A stretch of DNA of 64,000 nt from Actinomadura rupiterrae (GCF_024172125.1 NZ_JAMZEA010000009.1:62001-126000), one strand, 5' to 3'. Counted from the stretch's first letter, positions 1-8,000 are shown. A program made the numbers and translations. Notes: a model not told the origin generated them from the letters alone.

Positions 1-377
1 TTGATCAGCCCGACGACGTCCCGCTGCACCTGCCCGACCAGCACCATCCGGACGACCTCCATCGCCTCGGGGGTGGTGACGCGCAGCCCGGCGGTGAAGC
101 TGGACTCGATGCCGTGCGCTTCGAGCGCGGCGTTGATCTGCGGGCCGCCGCCGTGCACGATCACCGGCCGCAGCCCGGCGTACCGCAGGAACACGATGTC
201 CTCGGCGAACCGGTGCCGCAGCGCCTGGTCGGTCATGGCGTGGCCGCCGTACTTGATGACGACGGTCTTGCCGTGGAAGCGCTCCAGCCACGGCAGCGCG
301 TCGATCAGCGTGCTCGCCTTGGGCAGCACGGCCTCGCGCCGGCGGCGCATCCGCTCCCCGGAGACCAGCCCGCTCAC
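1..377 (-). CDS. argB: Acetylglutamate kinase, N-terminal part (cut by window edge)
   Basis: ArgB phosphorylates N-acetyl-L-glutamate, the second step of the acetylated arginine pathway, in the cytoplasm. About 125 N-terminal residues are visible. They include KYGGHAM (the Lys-Gly-Gly phosphate-binding segment of the amino-acid kinase fold) and VHGGGPQIN, a hallmark of acetylglutamate kinases. The chosen start is a GTG at 377 that overlaps the argJ stop by 4 bp (GTGA), which fits translational coupling. The gene continues beyond position 1. The family assignment is firm; only the C-terminus is unseen. Confidence 0.93.
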   Translation of the reverse strand, partial: MSGLVSGERMRRRREAVLPKASTLIDALPWLERFHGKTVVIKYGGHAMTDQALRHRFAEDIVFLRYAGLRPVIVHGGGPQINAALEAHGIESSFTAGLRVTTPEAMEVVRMVLVGQVQRDVVGLI

Positions 378-1528
378 GAGCTGTACGCCGAGTTCTCGTG
401 GACGTAGTCGGCCGTGAGGTCGGTCGTCCAGACGGTCGCGCTGTGCGGGCCCGCCGACAGGTCGACGGTGATGGTGACGTCCCGGGGGCGCAGGTCCACC
501 TTGTCGCGGTCGTCGCCGAACGAGCCGTTGCGGCAGACCCAGACGCCGTTGATCGCGACGTTCAGCTCGTCCGGCTCGAAGGCGGCGTCGGTGGTGCCGA
601 CGGCCGACAGCACCCGGCCCCAGTTGGGGTCCTCGCCGTGGATGGCGCACTTGAGCAGGTTGTTGCGGGCGACGGTGCGCCCGACGGTGACCGCGTCGGC
701 CTCGCTGGCCGCGCCGACCACCTCGATCGCGATGGCCTTGGACGCGCCCTCGGCGTCCACCAGCAGCTGGCGGGTGAGGTCGGCGCACAGGTCGGTCAGC
801 AGGTCGGTGAAGGCGGCCTCGTCCGGGGTGGTGCCGGCGGCGCCGGACGCCATCAGCAGGACGGTGTCGTTGGTGGACATGCAGCCGTCGGCGTCGAGCC
901 GGTCCAGGGTCGCGCCGGTCGCGGCGCGCAGGGCACGGTCCAAGGCCTCGGCGGGCAGGTCGGCGTCGGTGGTGACCACGCACAGCATGGTCGCCAGGGA
1001 CGGCGCGAGCATGCCGGCGCCCTTGGCCATCCCGCCGATCATGTAGCCGTCGCCCTGCCGGAAGGCGATCTTGGCGACGGTGTCGGTGGTGCGGATCGCG
1101 TCGGCGGCGGCGAGCCCGCCGTCGCCGCGGGACAGCTCGGCGGCGGCCGCCTCGACACCGGGCAGCAGCTTGTCCATGTCCAGGCGGGTGCCGATCAGGC
1201 CGGTGGAGCAGACCGCGACCTCCCCGGCGGAGTCGGAGAGCAGGTCCGCGACCTTCTCGGCGGTGGCGTGGGTGTCGGCGAAGCCGTCCGGGCCGGTGCA
1301 GGCGTTGGCGCCGGCGGAGTTCAGCACCACTGCGCGCAGCCGGCCGCCCTGGAGCACCTGCTCGGACCACAGCACCGGCGCGGCCTTCACGCGGTTGCGG
1401 GTGAAGACCCCGGCCGCGGCGCGGGACGGTCCCTCGTTGACGACGAGGGCGACGTCGCGGCCGCCGCTGTCCTTCAGGCCGGCGCTGACGCCTGCGGCGC
1501 GGAAACCCTGGGGGGCGGTGACGCTCAC
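374..1528 (-). CDS. argJ: Glutamate N-acetyltransferase / amino-acid acetyltransferase ArgJ
   Basis: 384 residues, normal for ArgJ. The enzyme moves acetyl from N-acetylornithine to glutamate and so recycles the acetyl group; some versions also use acetyl-CoA. The sequence begins SVTAPQGFRAAGV and carries MAKGAGMLAP followed by ATML, whose Thr is the self-cleavage site that creates the alpha and beta subunits and becomes the nucleophile. The C-terminus ends HENSAYSS, typical of the family. The GTG start overlaps the end of argC by 4 bp, and its stop overlaps argB. Whether it is mono- or bifunctional cannot be read from sequence alone. Confidence 0.95.
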   Translation of the reverse strand: MSVTAPQGFRAAGVSAGLKDSGGRDVALVVNEGPSRAAAGVFTRNRVKAAPVLWSEQVLQGGRLRAVVLNSAGANACTGPDGFADTHATAEKVADLLSDSAGEVAVCSTGLIGTRLDMDKLLPGVEAAAAELSRGDGGLAAADAIRTTDTVAKIAFRQGDGYMIGGMAKGAGMLAPSLATMLCVVTTDADLPAEALDRALRAATGATLDRLDADGCMSTNDTVLLMASGAAGTTPDEAAFTDLLTDLCADLTRQLLVDAEGASKAIAIEVVGAASEADAVTVGRTVARNNLLKCAIHGEDPNWGRVLSAVGTTDAAFEPDELNVAINGVWVCRNGSFGDDRDKVDLRPRDVTITVDLSAGPHSATVWTTDLTADYVHENSAYSS

Positions 1529-2553
1529 GGGGCGACTCCGATCGTGGTGAGGCCGAGTGTTTCGGGGAGGCCGAGGGCGAGGTTGGCGCTCTGCACGGCG
1601 CCGCCCGCGGTGCCCTTGACGAGGTTGTCGATCGCGGCGACCGCGACGATCCGCCCGGCGCGCTCGTCGAGCGCGACCTGGACGAGCGCGGTGTTCGCGC
1701 CGAGGGTCATCGCCGTGGCGGGCCACTGCCCCGCGGGCAGCAGCTCCGCGAACGGCTCGCCGTCGTAGGCGGCGGTGTAGGCGTCGCGCACCTGCGCGGC
1801 GGTGACGCCGGGCCTGGCCCTGGCGGTGCAGGTGGCGAGGATGCCGCGGCTCATCGGGGCGAGGGTCGGGGTGAACGACACCGACACCGGCTCGCCCGCG
1901 ACGGCCGACAGGCTCTGCTCCATCTCGGGGGTGTGCCGGTGCACGCCGCCGACGCCGTAGGCGCTGACCGAGCCCATCACCTCGCTGCCGAGCAGGTGCG
2001 GCTTGGCGCCCTTGCCCGCGCCGGACGTCCCGGACGCGGCGACCACCACGACGTCCGGTTCGGCGAGGTGCGCCTGGAACGCCGGGTAGAGCGCGAGCGC
2101 GACCGAGGTCGGGTAGCAGCCGGGGACGGCGATCCGGTTCGTCCGGCGGAGGGCCTCGCGGTGGCCGGGCAGCTCGGGCAGGCCGTAGGGCCAGGTGCCC
2201 GCGTGCGGGGAGTTGTAGAAGAACTCCCACTCCAGCGGGCTGCCCAGCCGGAAGTCGGCGCCGCAGTCGACCACGAGCGTCCGGTCGCCGAGCCGTCCGG
2301 CGATCGGGCCGGACTCGCCGTGCGGCAGCGCGAGGAAGACCGCGTCGTGGCCGGCGAGCGTGGCCGGGCTGGTCGGGGCGAGCACGCGGTCCGCCAGCGA
2401 ACGCAGGTGCGGCTGGAGCTCGCCTAGGGTACGTCCCGCGTTGGAGCCCGCGGTGACCGTGCCGATCTCGAATTCCGGATGTCCCGCCAGCACGCGAAGG
2501 AGCTCGCCGCCCGCGTACCCGCTGGCACCGGCGACCGCCGCTCGGATTCCCAT
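1525..2553 (-). CDS. argC: N-acetyl-gamma-glutamyl-phosphate reductase
   Basis: 342 residues. ArgC makes the NADPH-dependent reduction of N-acetylglutamyl phosphate to the semialdehyde, the third step of arginine synthesis. The N-terminus MGIRAAVAGASGYAGGELL is the Rossmann glycine loop, and PGCYPTS holds the catalytic Cys. The ATG at 2553 is preferred because a GGGAGGGCGGGAG ribosome site lies directly upstream; an in-frame start at 2592 would place the ARG-box-like sequence in the coding region. It is the first gene of argC-argJ-argB and overlaps argJ by 4 bp. Confidence 0.95.
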   Translation of the reverse strand: MGIRAAVAGASGYAGGELLRVLAGHPEFEIGTVTAGSNAGRTLGELQPHLRSLADRVLAPTSPATLAGHDAVFLALPHGESGPIAGRLGDRTLVVDCGADFRLGSPLEWEFFYNSPHAGTWPYGLPELPGHREALRRTNRIAVPGCYPTSVALALYPAFQAHLAEPDVVVVAASGTSGAGKGAKPHLLGSEVMGSVSAYGVGGVHRHTPEMEQSLSAVAGEPVSVSFTPTLAPMSRGILATCTARARPGVTAAQVRDAYTAAYDGEPFAELLPAGQWPATAMTLGANTALVQVALDERAGRIVAVAAIDNLVKGTAGGAVQSANLALGLPETLGLTTIGVAP

Positions 2554-2584
2554 CTCTCCCGCCCTCCCGAAGCAATCAGCAAAA

Positions 2585-2613
2585 GTATGCACGGGTATGG
2601 ATGATTATTCAAC
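2585..2613 (-). promoter_or_regulatory. Candidate ArgR (ARG-box) operator upstream of argC
   Basis: On the argC strand an AT-rich patch unusual for this DNA reads TTGAATAATCATCC followed by TGCATACTTTT, 30-60 nt before the argC start. The first block resembles the TGAAT-rich ARG half-site bound by ArgR/AhrC, and TGCATA occurs in Streptomyces ARG boxes. No argR gene is in the window, so the link to ArgR is inference from the pathway and the motif shape. Confidence 0.4.
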
Positions 2614-2658
2614 ACCGGGCCGCACGGCCGCTCACGATGTGAGACATCCTCTGGTTTG

Positions 2659-2704
2659 TTAGCCCACTAATGATTTGACGGCTAAAAGTATGTTGGCTAA
2701 GAAT
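2659..2704 (+). promoter_or_regulatory. marR promoter with overlapping inverted and direct repeats
   Basis: A -35 box TTGACG (2675-2680) and a -10 box TAAGAA (2698-2703) are separated by 17 bp. TTAGCC at 2659-2664 and GGCTAA at 2680-2685 form an inverted repeat around the -35 box, and a second GGCTAA lies at 2695-2700, just before the -10 box. This is the arrangement expected of an autoregulatory MarR operator. Transcription would start near 2711, on the ATG itself, implying a leaderless mRNA. Confidence 0.6.
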
Positions 2705-2710
2705 GTCCGC

Positions 2711-3205
2711 ATGGACTCCGAGAAGTTGGGTTTCGGGGACCTCAGCTCGCTGGGGCCGCCCGAGAACTGGCCGATCGGCCGCCTGTTCGGCGCCGCGATG
2801 CGGCTCGGCGGCCCGGTCATGGCGAAGGTGGTGGAGAAGCACGGGATGAGCCCGGCCGGGTTCTTCCTGCTGCGCATGCTCCACAACACCCCGGACGGCC
2901 TGCGCGCCGGCGAGGCCGCCCGCCGCCTCGGCGTCACCCCCGCCACCCTCACCTCGGTCGTCAACACCCTGGAGCGCGACGGCTACGTCGAGCGCCGCAG
3001 CGACCCGGGCGACCGCCGGGCCGTCCTGCTGCACGCCAGCGAGGCGGGCATCGCGCTGCTCCGGGACGTCGGCCCCGACATCGGCGCCGACCTGTACCAG
3101 CTGTACGACGTGGTGGACCCCGAGGACGAACCGGCCGTCCGCCGCTTCCTGATCCGCCTGATCAACCGGTTCGAGGAGTACTCGAAGGGAGACCGGGAGT
3201 GCTAG
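2711..3205 (+). CDS. MarR-family transcriptional regulator
   Basis: 164 residues. The winged helix-turn-helix is clear: GEAARRLGVTPATLTSVVNTL is the recognition region, followed by ERDGYVERRSDPGDRRAV, the classical MarR wing with conserved Asp and Arg. The ATG at 2711 has no ribosome site but sits where transcription should begin, so it is probably read as a leaderless message. The gene overlaps the following ABC transporter gene by 7 bp, so it most likely represses its own efflux operon and is released by the exported compound. The ligand is unknown. Confidence 0.85.
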   Translation: MDSEKLGFGDLSSLGPPENWPIGRLFGAAMRLGGPVMAKVVEKHGMSPAGFFLLRMLHNTPDGLRAGEAARRLGVTPATLTSVVNTLERDGYVERRSDPGDRRAVLLHASEAGIALLRDVGPDIGADLYQLYDVVDPEDEPAVRRFLIRLINRFEEYSKGDREC

Positions 3206-4197
3206 ACCGACCCCCCATAAAGCGGATGGATGAGCCGATCGACGAGATCCGGGCCGCCGTCCGGACCGTCGACCTGCACAAGACCTACAAGGGCCCGGGC
3301 GGCGAGGTCCCCGCCGTCCAGGGCATCGACCTGTCCATCGCGCACGGCGAGTTCTACGGCCTGCTCGGCCCGAACGGCGCGGGCAAGTCCACCACCATCG
3401 GCATGCTGACCTCGCTGGTCGTGCCCACCTCCGGGCGCGCGACGGTGTGCGGCTTCGACGTCGCCAAGCACCCGGTGGACGTCAAGCGCCGCATCGGCAT
3501 GGTGTCGCAGGGCAACACCCTGGACAACGAGCTGAACGCCTTCGAGAACCTGGAGTTCCGGGGCCGCTACTTCGGCCTGTCGGCCCGCGACGCGCGCCGC
3601 CGCGCCGGCGAGCTGATGGAGATGTTCAACCTCACCGACCGGCGCGAGGGCAAGCCGTTCGAGATGTCCGGCGGGCAGGCCAAGCGGCTGATGATCTGCC
3701 GCGCCCTGGTGCACCACCCCGAGGTGCTCTTCCTGGACGAGCCGACCGCCGGCCTCGACCCGCAGACCCGCGTGAACCTGTGGGACGTGCTGCGCGAGCT
3801 GCAGAGCGGCGGGCAGACGATCCTGCTGACCACGCACTACATGGAGGAGGCCGAGGCGCTGTGCGAGCGCGTCGCGGTCATCGACCACGGCAAGGTCCTC
3901 GCCAGCGGCACCGTGGACGACCTGAAGGCGTCCGCGGGCGCCGACACCGTCATCACGGTCTCCTACGACGGGCCCGTCCCCGACGGCGTGGCGAAGCTGC
4001 GCGACCGCGGCGGCGTCACCAAGGTCGAGGTGACCGGCACGCAGGTGCGCGTGTTCGCGCAGGCCGCCGACGGCCTGCTCGGCGAGCTGGTCGCGATCGG
4101 CTCGTCCGCCGGGACCGGCGTCACCGACGCCTCCCAGCTGCGGCCCAGCCTGGAGTCCGCCTTCCTCACCCTCACCGGACGGGAGTACCGGGAATGA
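3199..4197 (+). CDS. ABC-2 type exporter ATPase (DrrA-like)
   Basis: 332 residues. It energises export through the neighbouring permease. Walker A GPNGAGKST lies near residues 57-65, the signature MSGGQAKR near 155-162, Walker B LFLDEPTAGLD follows, and the H-loop is TTHYMEEAEAL. The C-terminal extension of about 100 residues is typical of daunorubicin-resistance (DrrA/NodI) ATPases. A GTG start at 3199 is chosen because GAAGGGAG lies 7 nt upstream. It overlaps the MarR gene by 7 bp and the permease gene by 4 bp, so all three form one operon. The substrate is unknown; drug or lipid export is likely. Confidence 0.9.
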   Translation: MLDRPPIKRMDEPIDEIRAAVRTVDLHKTYKGPGGEVPAVQGIDLSIAHGEFYGLLGPNGAGKSTTIGMLTSLVVPTSGRATVCGFDVAKHPVDVKRRIGMVSQGNTLDNELNAFENLEFRGRYFGLSARDARRRAGELMEMFNLTDRREGKPFEMSGGQAKRLMICRALVHHPEVLFLDEPTAGLDPQTRVNLWDVLRELQSGGQTILLTTHYMEEAEALCERVAVIDHGKVLASGTVDDLKASAGADTVITVSYDGPVPDGVAKLRDRGGVTKVEVTGTQVRVFAQAADGLLGELVAIGSSAGTGVTDASQLRPSLESAFLTLTGREYRE

Positions 4198-5078
4198 CCG
4201 CCGTCTCCACCCCCGCGTCCAGCCCCGCGCCGAGCCCCGCGAGCGCCGCGCCCGCGGTCCGGCCGACGCTGCCGCGCACCTTCCTGGCGATGATGGCGCG
4301 CGAGATGCGGGTGATGCGCAAGAACTTCGTCGCCACCTTCGCCCGCGTCCTCGCCCAGCCGGTGCTGTTCGTGTTCGTCTTCTCCTACGTGCTGCCGAAG
4401 ATCGGCGGCGCGGGCGCGGGCACCATGTCGGCCGCCTCGCGCGGCTCGGGCGGCACCTTCTCCACCGTGCTGGTCCCCGGCCTGGTCGGCTCGGCCATCG
4501 TCATGCAGGCGATGATGGCGGTGATCTTCCCGCTGATGATGGAGCTGAACTGGCAGCGCTCCATCACCGACCGGGCGCTCGCGCCGCTGTCGGTGCCGAT
4601 GCTCGCGGTCCAGAAGATCACCGCGGCCGGGGTGCAGGCGCTCATCGGCGGGCTGCTGGTGTTCCCGTGCGTGCTGTTCGTGCACGCCTCGGGGCAGGGC
4701 CCGAAGATCCACGTGAGCAACTGGGCGACCCTGGTCGTGGTGCTGGTGCTCGGCTCGCTGATGTCGTCGGCGGCCGGGCTGTGGCTGGGCACCCTGCTCG
4801 ACCCGCAGAAGGTCCAGATGATGTTCGCGCTGGTCCTGCTGCCGATGTCGATGCTCGGCTGCGTCTACTACCCGTGGGCGGCGATGGGCCACATCCGCTG
4901 GCTGCAGATCCTCGTCCTGGTCAACCCGATGGTGTACGTGAACGAGGGGCTGCGCGCGGCGCTCACCCCGCAGGTCGGGCACATGTCGGCGTGGGCGTAC
5001 CTGAGCGTGCTCGTCGTCGGGACCGTCCTGCTGACCTGGGGCGCGATGCGGACGTTCACCCGCCGCGTCCTGCAGTAG
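4194..5078 (+). CDS. ABC-2 type exporter permease (DrrB-like)
   Basis: 294 residues. After a Ser/Pro/Ala-rich cytoplasmic tail of about 25 residues come roughly six hydrophobic segments (for example LFVFVFSYVLP, MFALVLLPMSMLG and a last helix near the C-terminus), the layout of the ABC-2 membrane subunit. PWAAMGHIRWLQ and LVNPMVYVNEGLR match the conserved region of this family near the fifth helix. The ATG overlaps the stop of the ATPase gene (ATGA). The protein should form the membrane channel with the upstream ATPase, probably as a dimer of each. Confidence 0.88.
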   Translation: MTAVSTPASSPAPSPASAAPAVRPTLPRTFLAMMAREMRVMRKNFVATFARVLAQPVLFVFVFSYVLPKIGGAGAGTMSAASRGSGGTFSTVLVPGLVGSAIVMQAMMAVIFPLMMELNWQRSITDRALAPLSVPMLAVQKITAAGVQALIGGLLVFPCVLFVHASGQGPKIHVSNWATLVVVLVLGSLMSSAAGLWLGTLLDPQKVQMMFALVLLPMSMLGCVYYPWAAMGHIRWLQILVLVNPMVYVNEGLRAALTPQVGHMSAWAYLSVLVVGTVLLTWGAMRTFTRRVLQ

Positions 5079-5121
5079 CAGCGGCACTGCGTCGTGCCGT
5101 AGTCGGCACCGCGCAAGCGCA

Positions 5122-5160
5122 GCGCCCGCCGCGTCCTCCGGGTGAGGACGCGGCGGGCGC
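5122..5160. terminator. Bidirectional terminator between exporter and ABC-F genes
   Basis: A perfect 17-bp stem (GCGCCCGCCGCGTCCTC with its complement) closes a 5-nt loop between two convergent genes ending at 5078 (+) and 5173 (-). There is no long U tract, as is common in actinobacteria. Confidence 0.85.
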
Positions 5161-5172
5161 CGCTCTTCCCGC

Positions 5173-6789
5173 TTACATCGGTTCGGTCTCGGACAGGCCC
5201 TCGGCGCGGTCCACGCGCAGCCAGCGGGTGATCCCGAGGCTCCGCAGGAACGGCAGGTCGTGGCTCACCACGATCAGCGCGCCCTCGTAGGCGTCGAGCG
5301 CCTGGCCGAGCTGCCGGACGCTGGCCATGTCGAGGTTGTTGGTCGGCTCGTCCAGCAGCAGCAGTTGCGGGGCGGGCTCGGCCAGCAGCAGCGACGCCAG
5401 CACCGCGCGGAAGCGCTCGCCGCCGCTGAGCGTCCCGGCCGGACGCTCGGCCCGGTCGCCGCGGAACAGGAACCGCGCCAGGCCGTTCCGGACGGTCTTG
5501 ATCGGCGCTTCCGGCGCGACCGCGCGGACGTTGTCCAGCACGCTCAACTCGTCGTCCAGGACGTCCAACCGCTGCGGCAGGTAACGGACGCCGTCCACGC
5601 CGACCTTGACCGCCACGCCTTCGGGGACGCGCTCCCCCGTCAGCGCGCGCAGGAACGTGGTCTTGCCCGCGCCGTTCGGACCGACCAGCGCGATCCGCTC
5701 CGGCCCCCGGACGATCAGCTCCTCCAGCGTGCCCGGCACCGGTTCGGACGCCGTCAGGCCGGAGACGGTCAGGACCGTCCGGCCCGCCGGGACGCGCGTG
5801 GCGGGCAGTTCCACCTTGATCTGGTTGTCATCGCGGATCAGCTCCTCGGCCTCGGCGAGCCGCTCGCGCGCCCCCGCCAGCCGCTCCTCGTGCATGATGC
5901 GGTGCTTGCCCATCGACACCTGCTGCTGGCGCTTGCGCTCGTTCATGATGATCTTCGGCTCGCGCTTCTGCTCGGTCATCTTCTTGCCGTACCGGACGCG
6001 CCGGGCCAGCTTGGTCTGCGCCTCCACCAGCTCGCGCCTCTGCTTGCGCACGTCGCTCTCGGCGGTGCGGACGCGCTGCTCGGCGGCCTCCCGCTCCACC
6101 TCCAGCACCTCCTCGTAGGCGGTGAGGTTGCCGCCGAAGGTGCGGATCCGGCCGTCGCGCAGGTCGGCCATCTCGTCCATCCGGTCCAGCAGCTCGCGGT
6201 CGTGGCTGACCACGACCAGCACCCCGGACCAGGCGTCCACCGCGTCGTAGAGACGGCGGCGGGCGTCCAGGTCGAGGTTGTTGGTCGGCTCGTCCAGCAG
6301 CAGCACGTCCGGGCGGGCGAGCAGCAGCGCCGCCAGCCCGACCAGGATCGTCTCGCCGCCCGACAGCGTGCCGACCGTCCGGTCCAGGCCGAGGTGGTCC
6401 AGGCCGAGCCGGTCCAGCTCGGCGCGGGCGCGCTCCTCGACGTCCCAGTCGTCGCCGACCGCGGCGAAGTTCTCCTCGGTGGCCTCGCCGCGCTCGATGG
6501 CGTGCAGCGCGGCGCGGGCCGGGGAGATCCCGAGCAGGTCGGCGACGGTGCTGGCGGTGCCGAGCGGGAGGGTCTGCGGCAGGTAGCCGATCCGCCCCTG
6601 CACCGACACCGATCCGGACGCCGGGCGCAGCTCGCCCGCGACCAGCTTCAGCAACGTGGACTTGCCGGAGCCGTTGACCCCGATCAGGCCCGTGCGGCCG
6701 GTGCCGAACGCGGCATCTAGGCCGTCGAGGACGGACGTGCCGTCCTGCCAGGCGAAGGTGAGGTCGTTGCAGACGATGGCAAAAGACAT
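5173..6789 (-). CDS. ABC-F family ATPase, antibiotic-resistance type
   Basis: 538 residues with two ATP-binding cassettes and no membrane segment. Cassette 1 has GVNGSGKST, LSGGE and LLLDEPTNNLD; cassette 2 has GPNGAGKTT, LSGGE and LLLDEPTNNLDM. Between them is a long charged linker (about residues 220-330) rich in Arg/Lys/Glu, the arm that reaches into the ribosomal E site and displaces drugs. ABC-F proteins act on ribosomes and are not transporters. The ATG at 6789 follows GGAGG by 5 nt. The regulated leader (terminator, tiny reading frame, masked ribosome site) supports a drug-inducible resistance role. The target drug class cannot be told from sequence. Confidence 0.88.
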   Translation of the reverse strand: MSFAIVCNDLTFAWQDGTSVLDGLDAAFGTGRTGLIGVNGSGKSTLLKLVAGELRPASGSVSVQGRIGYLPQTLPLGTASTVADLLGISPARAALHAIERGEATEENFAAVGDDWDVEERARAELDRLGLDHLGLDRTVGTLSGGETILVGLAALLLARPDVLLLDEPTNNLDLDARRRLYDAVDAWSGVLVVVSHDRELLDRMDEMADLRDGRIRTFGGNLTAYEEVLEVEREAAEQRVRTAESDVRKQRRELVEAQTKLARRVRYGKKMTEQKREPKIIMNERKRQQQVSMGKHRIMHEERLAGARERLAEAEELIRDDNQIKVELPATRVPAGRTVLTVSGLTASEPVPGTLEELIVRGPERIALVGPNGAGKTTFLRALTGERVPEGVAVKVGVDGVRYLPQRLDVLDDELSVLDNVRAVAPEAPIKTVRNGLARFLFRGDRAERPAGTLSGGERFRAVLASLLLAEPAPQLLLLDEPTNNLDMASVRQLGQALDAYEGALIVVSHDLPFLRSLGITRWLRVDRAEGLSETEPM

Positions 6790-6793
6790 AGGG

Positions 6794-6836
6794 GCCTCCA
6801 TGGAACGTGTCGGTGCGTGCTGGGGCACATGGAGGC
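6794..6836 (-). promoter_or_regulatory. Hairpin masking the ABC-F ribosome-binding site
   Basis: In the mRNA, GCCTCCATG (6836-6828) pairs perfectly over 9 bp with CATGGAGGC (6802-6794), with a 25-nt loop. The second arm contains the GGAGG ribosome site of the ABC-F gene, so the folded form should block initiation. This suggests a translational layer on top of the upstream attenuator. Confidence 0.6.
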
Positions 6837-6870
6837 ACCGCGGCCGTCGCGCGTTCGCGCGCGGGCATGG

Positions 6871-6983
6871 AAAAGCCCGGCCGGGAGAGTCCGCTGAGAT
6901 CGCTGCGCATCCTCGAGCCCGAGACGGGCGAGGCGACTGCGCGGTGCCTGCGACCTCAGTTCTTCAAGGGACTCCCCAACCGG
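6871..6983 (-). terminator. Putative transcription attenuator in the ABC-F leader
   Basis: In the mRNA, CCGGUUGGGGAGUCC (6983-6969) can pair with GGACUCUCCCGGCCGG (6892-6877): 15 pairs including three G-U, with one bulged C. The far arm is followed at once by GCUUUU (6876-6871), so the structure reads as an intrinsic terminator with a long internal loop holding a further small hairpin (6917-6929). The 5' arm contains the ribosome site of a 3-codon reading frame, so a ribosome held there would prevent termination. Confidence 0.55.
6956..6967 (-). CDS. Putative 3-codon leader peptide of the ABC-F gene
   Basis: TTG AAG AAC TGA would encode Met-Lys-Asn. GGGGAG lies 4 nt upstream (6977-6972). It starts about 30 nt after the predicted transcription start and sits inside and just after the 5' arm of the attenuator stem. 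Very short leader frames of this kind are a known way for ribosome-targeting drugs to induce resistance genes. The assignment rests on position and ribosome site only. Confidence 0.35.
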   Translation of the reverse strand: MKN

Positions 6984-7003
6984 ACGACGATGTGACGGTG
7001 ATC

Positions 7004-7032
7004 AGTATAACCGAACCCCACGACTAAAGCAA
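7004..7032 (-). promoter_or_regulatory. Promoter of the ABC-F gene
   Basis: TTGCTT (7032-7027) and TATACT (7009-7004) are separated by exactly 17 bp, close to the vegetative sigma consensus and rare in such GC-rich DNA. Transcription should start near 6997, giving a leader of about 208 nt before the ABC-F ATG. Confidence 0.75.
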
Positions 7033-7043
7033 CACTTGTCGCA

Positions 7044-7985
7044 TTAGGATTCGGCGAGCACCGCCGGGGCGAGCCGTTCGAGCAGGTCGACCATGCCGGT
7101 GAGGCTGGTCGCCTGCGGTGTGATCAGGACGTGGTCGGCGCCGGCGTCCAGGTGCTCGGCGACGCGCCGCGCGATGGCCTTCTCGTCCCCGTGGCCGTAG
7201 ATCGCGTCGATGATGCGGTCGGACGCGTTCTCGATGTCGTCGGAACCGAATCCCAGCCGGGCCAGGTTGCGCGCATACGAGGGCACCCGGAACCCGTAGC
7301 CCGCCGTTTCGCGGAGCATCGCCCGCGCCTTGTCGGCGTCCGGTTCCAGCAGGACGGTCTGCTGCGGGATGAGCAGCTTGCCGGGACCGAGCACGCGGCG
7401 CGCCTCGGCGGTGTGCGCGACCGGCACGAAGAACGGCTGGACGCCGTCGGCCCGGTCGCGGGCCAGTTCCATCATGCGCGGATTCATCGCGGCGAGCACG
7501 CGCGGGTAGGGCGCGTCGGGGAGGACGGACAGCCGGGGACTGCCGGGCGGGAACGGCGGCCCGGCGTCCAGCTCGTCCAGGTAGGTGCGCATCTTCTCCA
7601 GTGGACGCCACTCGTTCACGCCGGCCGCCTCGGCCTGGAACGGGTGGCCGACCCCGATGCCGAGGACGAACCGTCCCGGGTAGGCGTCGGCGAGGGTCGC
7701 CGCGCCGGCGTGCGCGGTCGCGCCGTGCCGCGACCACACGTTGGCGATGCCCGTGCCCGCGACCAGCGTCTTCGAGGCCGCCAGGAACAGTCCGTGCTGG
7801 ACGAGCGCGTCCTTGCCGCCGAGGGTCTCGCCCGCCCACACCGAGCCGTAGCCGAGCGCCTCGATCCGCGCGATCTCGCGCCGCTCGACGTCCGCCGGGA
7901 CGGCGCCGTAGACCGCCTTGTTCAGCCACACCCCGACGCGGCCGAGCCGCCGCCGGGTCTCCCGCACCACTTCCACGTCCGCCAT
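7044..7985 (-). CDS. LLM-class (luciferase-like) F420-dependent oxidoreductase
   Basis: 313 residues. The protein has the bacterial luciferase-like TIM-barrel pattern: GRVGVW at the start, IEALGYGSVWAGE, PGRFVLGIGVGHP and a C-terminal DHVLITPQ segment. In actinobacteria such proteins commonly use coenzyme F420 to reduce or oxidise small organic substrates. The ATG at 7985 has GGAGG five nt upstream. It is divergent from the adjacent TetR gene and shares its operator region, so the TetR protein probably controls it. The substrate is unknown; the use of F420 rather than FMN is inference. Confidence 0.82.
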   Translation of the reverse strand: MADVEVVRETRRRLGRVGVWLNKAVYGAVPADVERREIARIEALGYGSVWAGETLGGKDALVQHGLFLAASKTLVAGTGIANVWSRHGATAHAGAATLADAYPGRFVLGIGVGHPFQAEAAGVNEWRPLEKMRTYLDELDAGPPFPPGSPRLSVLPDAPYPRVLAAMNPRMMELARDRADGVQPFFVPVAHTAEARRVLGPGKLLIPQQTVLLEPDADKARAMLRETAGYGFRVPSYARNLARLGFGSDDIENASDRIIDAIYGHGDEKAIARRVAEHLDAGADHVLITPQATSLTGMVDLLERLAPAVLAES

Positions 7986-8000
7986 GAGCGCCTCCGAACC

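Noticed and set aside
5828..6910. 360-codon frame starting in the ABC-F leader and overlapping the ABC-F gene in another frame
   Set aside because: Arg/Gly/Pro/Ala-rich shadow frame. Its ATG at 6910 could act as an upstream start, but there is no good ribosome site.
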